Assembly: GCA_027924585.1 (NCBI GenBank)
Contig: BSBM01000423.1
Span: 5,444,001-5,508,000 of the forward strand
Source: Larix kaempferi
Taxonomy: Eukaryota; Streptophyta; Pinopsida; Pinales; Pinaceae
Direction of reading: 5' to 3'
DNA length: 64,000 nt
Below, one piece after another: positions 57,128 to 64,000 of the stretch. A program made the position numbers and the translations under genes. A model generated the notes under the pieces. The model was not told the DNA's origin, ran no database searches, and saw nothing but the letters and a program-made list of their open reading frames with translations. The stretch's first letter is position 1. Each line of letters starts with the position of its first letter.

Positions 57128-59290
57128 ATGGCTGGATCACCTTTTGATGCCCTTTTCACCAGCACTATTGGTGCCACATCATCAACTCCGGTCACCACGA
57201 CGGCCACCACGGCATCCATGACAACCACCATCCCCTTAGGTATGCCCCATATGGGACACACTCCCACTTTAGGCATGCCCCCTACGGGACCAACACCTAC
57301 CACAAGTATACCTAATACAGGACCCATACCCACTTTAGGCATGCCTACTATGGGGGCCACACCCGTTCTGAATGCCACCACTCAGATCCCAGTCATTACT
57401 GGAACCAATCCAAACCTGGTTGTAACTCACGTTACAATTGGGGGCACAAGCCCTCCCCATACTCATTTCACCGGAGGGCACATACCTGTTACCCCTAGCA
57501 TACCCTTGGGGGGCATGGCCCAGTTCCAAATGCTACTTTTAACACTTATGCTCCTTTTACTATGCCACATCCATCTGTCAGCCTACCATATATGGCTAGT
57601 CTTAGCCTACCAGATCTGGCAAGGTTAACTAACGACCCCATTAGGCATGATCCTACATGGCCCCCTATGCCCACGAAACTCCCCTCAAACATACCTAAGT
57701 GAAGGGAAGGCTGGGGAGGACCCACAAAATCATATCATGTCTTTTCAATTATGGTTTTCATCCAACTCCATCATGGATGATTCTATTCGACTTCGTCTCC
57801 TACAAAGAACTTTCACTGGCTCTGCAGCCAAGTGGTATATTAAGCAGCTTCATGGGACCCACCCTACATTCACATCCCTAGCCTCAACCTTTTTACATTT
57901 CTTTCAACTACCTGTACACTACGATGCTGGAGTAGAAATCTTATTATCTTGTAGACAAAATATGGCCACCCACATCACGGACCACCCATTAGTGGCGCAA
58001 GCGCCGTAGCCTTTACAAGATCAAACTGGACGACCGTATCTTCTTAGATTGGTTCCTTAAGTCACTCCTCCCACTCATAGCTAAATATGTGGCTACTGAA
58101 TGACCCCAGTCAGAAGAGGAATCCTTCCTGAAGGCTCAACAATTCAATTTAATTTATGCCTAATCGAGTTATTTATACACGATCTTATCTGACGCCCCAC
58201 GAGGCGATCCTTCTCGAACCGATGCACCAGGGGCATCTCATGCCGCTGACGATATTATTGGCTAGGTTGTCGAACAGAATAAACCCTTCATGATTATGAG
58301 TACCACGAACACCCCATATTTATCTAGGGCAACCCTTCATTATTATGAGTACCACGAACACCCCATATTTATCTAGGGAAACCCTTCATTATTATGAGTA
58401 CCACGAACACCCCATATTTATCTAGGGCTACATCTCATTCTGGAGCTACGTCATCATATGCTCCAATGGCACCTACTCACCACACGCATGGACCCACATG
58501 TCCACCGTAATGTTATGGTCAAGCACCATCAACTTATGTACCCCCTACATATTATAATCAACAGGCCAATCCTAATCCAAGTCAGGCCCAACCAGTGTTC
58601 TACCCCCACCAGGTAGCACCGGCAAATCCACCATTTCCAATAGCTCAAGGTTATCAACAACCACATAATAGCTCAAGGTTAGCAACAACCACAGCCAGTA
58701 CCTCGACCTCCTCTAGCCCCATTACCGTACTATCCACCACAATAGGCTTATGCACCTGCGGCACCACAGAATCCTCCCATTAATCAAGGGCAAGTGTACG
58801 CACAACATAATCAACCCCAGAACCAAAATAACCAATGAAACTAGGGAGGACAACAAAACCATGGAAAAGGACGTAACCGCGGAAACAACAAGCAACAAAA
58901 CCAGGGCAGTGAACCACCTAACCCTGCCAATAATAATAATGTTGCTCCTGCAAACCAAAACCCTCATCGTCAACCAAAACAGGCAAAAAATCTGAATTTA
59001 CAAACAAACCACCCATGCTCATTTTGTTCTGTATACGGTCATTACACGCACAATTGTCCCCATTTGGAAAACATGCATAAGCTTTGGGTCGATGATGCCC
59101 AATGCCAAGGACATGCTAGGAAGCCAGCTCCCCTCGACCAACCGCAACCCATGATATTGCAGAATCCATTGCCGAACCAAGGAGTAGTCAATACTCACCC
59201 AATGGATCAACAACAAGGACCCCCTGCACCACAACAGCAAATCACCTATGCCGCAACCGAGTACTAGCACCCCGATGCAGGCACCCACCA
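57128..59290 (+). pseudogene. Gag of element H
   Basis: From ATG 57128 (MAGSPFDALFTSTIG) the first 130 residues are Thr/Pro/Met-rich with a repeated phrase like GMPTMG. A frameshift near 57525 follows, then the Gag core at 57700-58100: GKAGEDPQNHIMSFQLWFSS, IRLRLLQRTFTGSAAKWYIK, and in another frame LDDRIFLDWFLKSLLPLIAK and FLKAQQFNLIYA. A 49-bp triplication at 58282-58428 breaks the frame. The Gln/Asn/Pro-rich region ends in a zinc knuckle CSFCSVYGHYTHNC near 59020-59060 (all ligands kept). Role: particle formation and RNA packaging. Confidence 0.85.
58282..58428 (+). repeat. 49-bp triplication inside gag of element H
   Basis: Copies start at 58282, 58331 and 58380 and are almost identical. 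One copy alone keeps the Gag frame (MSTTNTPYLSRATSHSG); two extra copies add 98 bases and shift it. Confidence 0.95.
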
Positions 59291-60210
59291 CTTGCTTATG
59301 ATGTCATCAAATGATGTCCACCTTCAAACACGTAGGAATCAGTATGGACCTAACCCTGAAATTCCTCCTACTGATCCATCTGCAAACATCCTTCCAACCA
59401 AGCAACCATTGTGCATTCCCCCTATGCCTTTGGACGGAGGTCCAAAAGTCCCTCGCATCCCCCTCCGACGGATTAACCATAATCCTAATGCTTGCGCAAC
59501 ATCCAGTTAGAATGTTGTGGAAGATTTAGCACAGTCCCCTGCTGCTATGTCTGCGTTGGAGGTATTGAAAACTTGTCCCACACAACACAAACTATTGTTA
59601 TCCGCCATCGGAGCAGTATACCCTAATGATTCTAGGATAATGTCGTTCGACTTAGACCAATCCGAACCCTCCCTTCCTTCAACATTAGCATTTCAAGTAT
59701 CTGTAAACATCTGAAACCTTGTTGTTCATCGATGAAGGTGCCTCAACATGCGTCATGTCCACACTCGTGTGGCAGAAACTTGCATCCCCTACCTTACAAC
59801 CATCTTCTACAGCGTTACGAACCTATGACGGCCGTTCAGCTCAACCTTAGGGTCTTTTAGCGAACGTACCTGTAGAATTAGGAGGGAAAACGGTATTAAT
59901 AGATATCGAAGTGATCAATGCTCAACTCAACTCCAACCTCTTGCTTGGACGTAGTTATATGTACAAAATATCAGTTATTGCTTTATCTGTCTTCCACCTT
60001 ATGATGTTTCCACATGAAGGACATGTAGTAAAAATTGACCAAATCACCTACTACAATCCTAAAGCCCCCGCTGCCCCTCAGAATGTTCTACCCATGGTCG
60101 AACAAACTGTTCAGAGTGCACTGACATCATTTGTCTCTTCAATCGGACCTAGCCTCTACACGGAATCTCCTATGATATCCACATTCCCCTCTATTCCACT
60201 GCCATTATAG
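59291..60210 (+). pseudogene. Protease region of element H
   Basis: The 59517-59714 frame (ALEVLKTCPTQHKLLLSAIG) leads in. The active site is LFIDEGASTCVMSTLVW at about 59727-59775, with Asp-Glu-Gly in place of DSG/DTG. The second half VELGGKTVLIDIEVINAQLN and LLLGRSYMYKISVIALSVF (to about 60000) is the characteristic end. Two frameshifts and a stop break it. Confidence 0.8.
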
Positions 60211-60954
60211 ATAACATAAGTATCTGACTTGTGCACCCTTTCGCACACACATCAAACTTCTCAACAACCCCCTTTACTACCACAACCACCCACAGTGCCG
60301 AGTCATATTGGGGCCACACCGATTCACACAATCCCACTTTTATTTCCCCCTTCAGGAGCCATTAGTACACCTATAATGGCCACGCTTAATCTCCTAGGAT
60401 TGACATTAGGACAACCTGTATGGTACCTTCCTGCACCAACCAACCTCCCAACACCAAATGTTATCTTACAACCTGTACAACCCATCAGTACTTCTAACCA
60501 ACCACCCCCCGGCTTGGTTAATATCCAATGTCGTCCAAATCCTGCAGCACCTCGAACAGCGGCAACCGCTTCGGCAGCCAGGAACTTTCCCTCCACAACC
60601 CGCTACACTAGGGGCAGAGGCCCACAACCCTATACCACTAGACCAACCACTCACACCCCCCCAGTGACCCCTAAACTCGCCAAAAATCCTCCAGCATTCC
60701 ATGTTCCCGCTAAGTGCTCGCTGTGCGATGACATAGGTCATGTGACTCATCAATGTCCACAACTTCCCGCACTGTAAGAACACATGAACATGTTCGACGA
60801 TGATACCGGCATCCCCGTAGTCCACCGTGAACTACCCCCTCACGCTCGTGATAAAACCTTGCGTACCAACCACCCTTGCGCAATATGTGGCATCTACGGC
60901 CATTATTCACATCATTGCCTTGATCTCCCAAATTATAGAGCAGCCTTATACTAA
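60211..60954 (+). pseudogene. Pro-rich linker with two zinc knuckles, element H
   Basis: A frame at 60229-60777 is Pro/Thr/Gln-rich and ends in CSLCDDIGHVTHQC (about 60718-60760). After one stop the same frame gives CAICGIYGHYSHHC (about 60880-60920). Both are perfect C-x2-C-x4-H-x4-C knuckles. They lie after the protease and before RT, separate from the knuckle in Gag (59020). Their frame runs into the RT frame at 60955 across a stop (TAA at 60952). Probable role: RNA or DNA binding by Pol; inferred. Confidence 0.75.
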
Positions 60955-62762
60955 ATGAATAATGCCGATTTAGAAGTATTTGTCACTACTATCGAGGATA
61001 TCTGCCTACCGAAACTCCCTCCATTAGAAGAAATCAATACCATTTATATGATTTCCACAACTTATAAACCTGAACCCATCAAACTGATGTCACACTACTT
61101 TCGTAGTGACGAGGAAATATTGGAAACACTTACTACACCAGACTACCCATGGGAAGATATGCACCATCGATCATACTTCCTACCTAAGCCATCTTCCTCG
61201 AACACGGCAAACCAATTATCAGTCGAATCGAAAGATTTTCTACCAGCCAAAGTAGATTGGTTCAAAGACCCAATCCCAGCATCGGATGCCTTTGAGGAGG
61301 GTATCATGGCCAACATTTCACCTATTATCAAGATCGACATCTCCACCACACTTGGAAAACCCGAGCTTATTTCCCTCGGAGCATCATGCACCGAAAAGGA
61401 AACACACGCCTATAAGAATCTCTTTCAAGAGTTTCATGATGTCTTTTCTTGGTCATATACCGAGATGCCTGGTCTTGACTCTAACATCGTAGAACATCAC
61501 ATTGACATGTGGCCCAATATCCCACCCGTCCGCCAGAAACAACACCCCATTCACCCTTCTAAGCTCCCCGTTGTGAAGGCTAAGATTGAGAAACTTTGCG
61601 CAACAGGTTTCATATACCCTATTGCGTACACCACTTGGGTTTCAAATCCAGTAGCCGTCAATAAAAAAGTAGGAACCATCTGCATCTGTGTTGAATTTCG
61701 TGACCTCAACCTCGCTTTCCCAAAGACAATTTCCCGACACCATTTATCGACCAACTTATCGATGCATGTGCCAGGCACGAAGTCCTCTCATTCATGGACG
61801 ACTTATCCGGATACAACCAAATTAAGATCCGACAAGAAGACCAATATAAGACTGCTTTCACAACCCCATGGGGCACTTTTGCTTATCACGTTATGCCATT
61901 TGGTCTCAAGAACGGTAGAGCCACATTTCAGCGAGCCATGACTTATTGTTTTCATGACCTAGTCAACATCATACTAGTTTGCCTTGATGACCTTATGGCA
62001 CGATCAAAGAAACGATATGACCATTTAGACGACCTTCGACAGGTCTTCCTGCGTTGTCACAAATACAAAATCCGCTTGAACCCACTCAAGTGTGTCTTCT
62101 GTGTTCCAGCAGGCCGCTTGTTGGGATTCATCATTTCCGAAAAAGGAATCACTTTTGACCCCTTAAAGGTCCAAGCCATCATAGATCTACCATCACCGCG
62201 TACATTAAGACAACTACAAAGCCTTCAAGGGAGGTCCAACTTCCTCCATCGCTTTGTCCCTGATTACAACACAACAGTACATGGTTTTCTCCAGCTACTA
62301 CGCCTTCATACCCATTTCATATGGAATGAACAAGCCGAATCAGCTTTCACTGACCTAAAGAAAGCACTCACCAACACCTCGTTGATTTCTCCTCCAGATT
62401 TCACTAAAGATTTTATCCTTTATGTTTCAGCATCCAATCATGCTGTCTTCGGTGTGCTTGTCCAAGAAGACACTGCTTGCCAAGAGCATGTCATTTACTA
62501 CGTGAGCCAAACATTATCTGGCCCACCACTGCGCTACCCACATGAAGAGAAGATGGCCCTGACCGTTGTCTTTTTAGTCCAAAAATTGCGCCACTACATT
62601 CTTCTCAGCCACACCACTGTCATAGCAAATTCAAACCCAATGGCTTATCTCTTGACATGTCGCCTTTTGCAAGGCCGTGTAGCAAAATGGATGATCATCC
62701 TACAAGAGTACGACCTAACTCTTAAAACCCCCAAGAGTACAAAATCCCTCGCTCTCGCTTAG
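60955..62762 (+). pseudogene. Reverse transcriptase and RNase H of element H
   Basis: Frame 1 (to about 61720): YKNLFQEFHDVFSWSYTEMP, VVKAKIEKLCATGFIYPIAY, ICVEFRDLNLAFPK. A frameshift near 61710 leads into the frame at 61794-62762: SFMDDLSGYNQIKIRQEDQY with the first catalytic Asp, TTPWGTFAYHVMPFGLKNGR, VCLDDLMARS (Tyr replaced by Cys before LDD), NPLKCVFCVPAGRLLGF. RNase H: FILYVSASNHAVFGVLVQED, where Ser stands at the usual first catalytic Asp, and YYVSQTLSGPPLRYPHEEKM. Inactive from the frameshift alone. Confidence 0.92.
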
Positions 62763-64000
62763 CTCGTCACGCACTTACCCTCCCCATCGTCCTCACTAGC
62801 TATCCACACTGAACTAGTCGATGACCACTTATTCATCATCTCCTCAGAAGACCCCTGATACGGTGACATTTTAGTCTATCTTCGTACGCAGAAGTTCTGC
62901 CCTCACATCGATCGTGACAGACGTCGCTGCATCCTCCACCACGCTCCTCGATATCTCCTTTTAGGCGATGTCCTCTATCGACATGGTGTTGACACCATCC
63001 TCTGTCGTTGTCTTTCTCGAGAGGAAGCAGAACAAGTCATTAATGATTTCCATAGCGGTGCTTACGGAGGTCATTTTTCTGGAATGGCCACCGCCCAAAA
63101 GATTATTCGCGCAGGGTACTTTTGGCCCTCACTATTTACTGATTGCATTACAGCAATCAAACACTGCCAAAACTACCAACTCTTTGCCCCCAAGGAAAGA
63201 ATCCCCCCCGCCACCCCCACTACATCCAGTCGTCACAGTTGGACCATTCTGCAAATGGGCCATCAACTATATGGATTGTAACCCCACATCAACAGGTGGC
63301 CATAAACATATCATTGTGGCCGTTGATTACTTCACCAAATGGGCGAAAGCCATGCCCACATATAACTGCAAAGCCGACACTGCAGCCCGTTTTTTCTTTA
63401 ACCATGTCATTGCTCATTCGGAGTACCCAAACAGCTCGTTTCAGACCATGGTTCTCACTTCGAAGACTCAGTTTGGCGAGAATTGTCGATCCTCCTTAAA
63501 TTTGAGCACCATTTTTCTTCCGCCTACTACCCCCAAGGGAACGGCCAAGTTGAAGCAATCAACAAAATTCTGAAGACCATCCTCCAATGCACTGTCAACA
63601 AACAAAAATCAAATTGGCACCACATGCTTTTTCTGGCACTTTGGGCGTACTGTACGTTGACCAAAACTACCACCATTTTTACCCCATTCCATTTAGTTCA
63701 CGGCGTGGAGTCTGTACTCCCTCTTTAATGTCAAATCCCTGCCTTGCACATCGCCGTCGAACTTCTCCCAGATACTTCACCAATTGAAGAGCGCCTACTT
63801 CTTTTGGAGCAATCCGATGAAGATCGTCGTGCAACACTCCAAACCATGGAAGCCGCAAAACACTGGTCCAAACTCACTTATGACAAACATGTTCACCCAC
63901 GGACATTTCAAGAAGTGGTTCTTGTGCTTGCCTATGACCAAGCACATGATAAAACCGGAAAAGGAAAGTTTGTGTCCATGTGGCAAGGACCTTACATTAT
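62763..64000 (+). pseudogene. Integrase of element H, running off the window
   Basis: Broken over three frames. Zinc-binding part: DFHSGAYGGHFSGMATAQKI, IRAGYFWPSLFTDCI and CQNYQ (the last Cys is Tyr) at 63045-63185. Core: WAINYMDCNPTS, GHKHIIVAVDYFTKWAKAMP (about 63300-63355), YYPQGNGQVEAINKILKT with the catalytic Glu (63525-63575), and LWAYCTLTKT. The C-terminal region (63790-64000) reads EERLLLLEQSDEDRRATL, YDKHVHPRTFQEVVLVLAYD and MWQGPYI. A stop at 63280 and several shifts occur. Confidence 0.9.

Larger units (their letters stand above)
54121..64000 (+). mobile_element. Element H: Ty3/gypsy retrotransposon, 3' end outside window
   Basis: LTR, tRNA-Arg PBS, 2.2-kb leader, gag, protease, linker, RT, RNase H and integrase, ending inside the integrase C-terminal region at the window edge. 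The PBS suggests the Tat branch. No second (archaeal-type) RNase H, typical of Tat, is seen between RNase H and integrase, so the placement is uncertain. The left flank is AGGGA (54116-54120); the missing 3' LTR should be followed by the same five bases. Confidence 0.88.

Noticed and set aside
60324-60931. Minus-strand ORFs of 73-119 residues over the element H linker
   Set aside because: Shadows of the Pro-rich plus-strand frame, which gives Gly/Trp-rich antisense translations.

Overview
This is plant nuclear DNA made almost wholly of decayed retrotransposons. I see no host gene, rRNA, tRNA gene or CRISPR array. The evidence for a plant is the primer-binding sites (PBS) complementary to plant initiator-Met, Asp, Arg and possibly Glu tRNAs, the Ty3/gypsy, Ty1/copia and L1-type proteins, and stop codons that look like decay of methylated CG/CHG sites. 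The density and age of the insertions suggest a large genome. The many-zinc-knuckle Gag of element F resembles conifer retroelement proteins as I remember them, so a gymnosperm is my weak guess.

Layout. Element A (1 to about 3690, minus strand) is a Ty3 element cut by the window edge: gag, leader, tRNA-Arg PBS and LTR. Next comes an L1-type LINE reverse transcriptase on the plus strand, now in three pieces (about 3695-4425, 33604-34164, 47763-47780). It was hit at least twice. Copia element B (4426-33603, minus, target duplication ATTTT) sits in it. B contains Athila-like Ty3 element C (8760-32969, plus). C contains two further elements: D (14259-19619, minus, an LTR-I-LTR-I-LTR gag-only element, in C's integrase) and E (23327-32598, minus, a 9.3-kb element lacking pol, in C's 3' LTR). 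Removing B, D or F and one copy of its target duplication restores the host reading frame, so the nesting is well supported.

Element F (34165-47757, plus, duplication ATTCG) is a structurally complete 13.6-kb Ty3 element. Its order is ORF0, gag with at least four zinc knuckles, protease, a second Gag-like region, RT, RNase H, integrase and a third ORF with its own TATA box. Beside it lies G (47781-50891), an array of inverted 825-bp LTRs in which three plus-strand LTR ends are joined through an identical 22-nt PBS-bearing loop to an inverted LTR. This is the most unusual structure in the window.

The stretch 50892-54120 holds little I recognise, apart from a coiled-coil fragment and a plant-mobile-domain-like ORF with a promoter-like upstream region. 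Element H (54121 to beyond 64000, plus) is a Ty3 element with a tRNA-Arg PBS. It carries leader repeats, gag, protease, a proline-rich linker with two extra zinc knuckles, RT/RNase H and integrase, and its 3' end lies outside the window.

Nothing here looks able to move by itself: every pol region is broken. The elements relate to one another by insertion history, not as a pathway.
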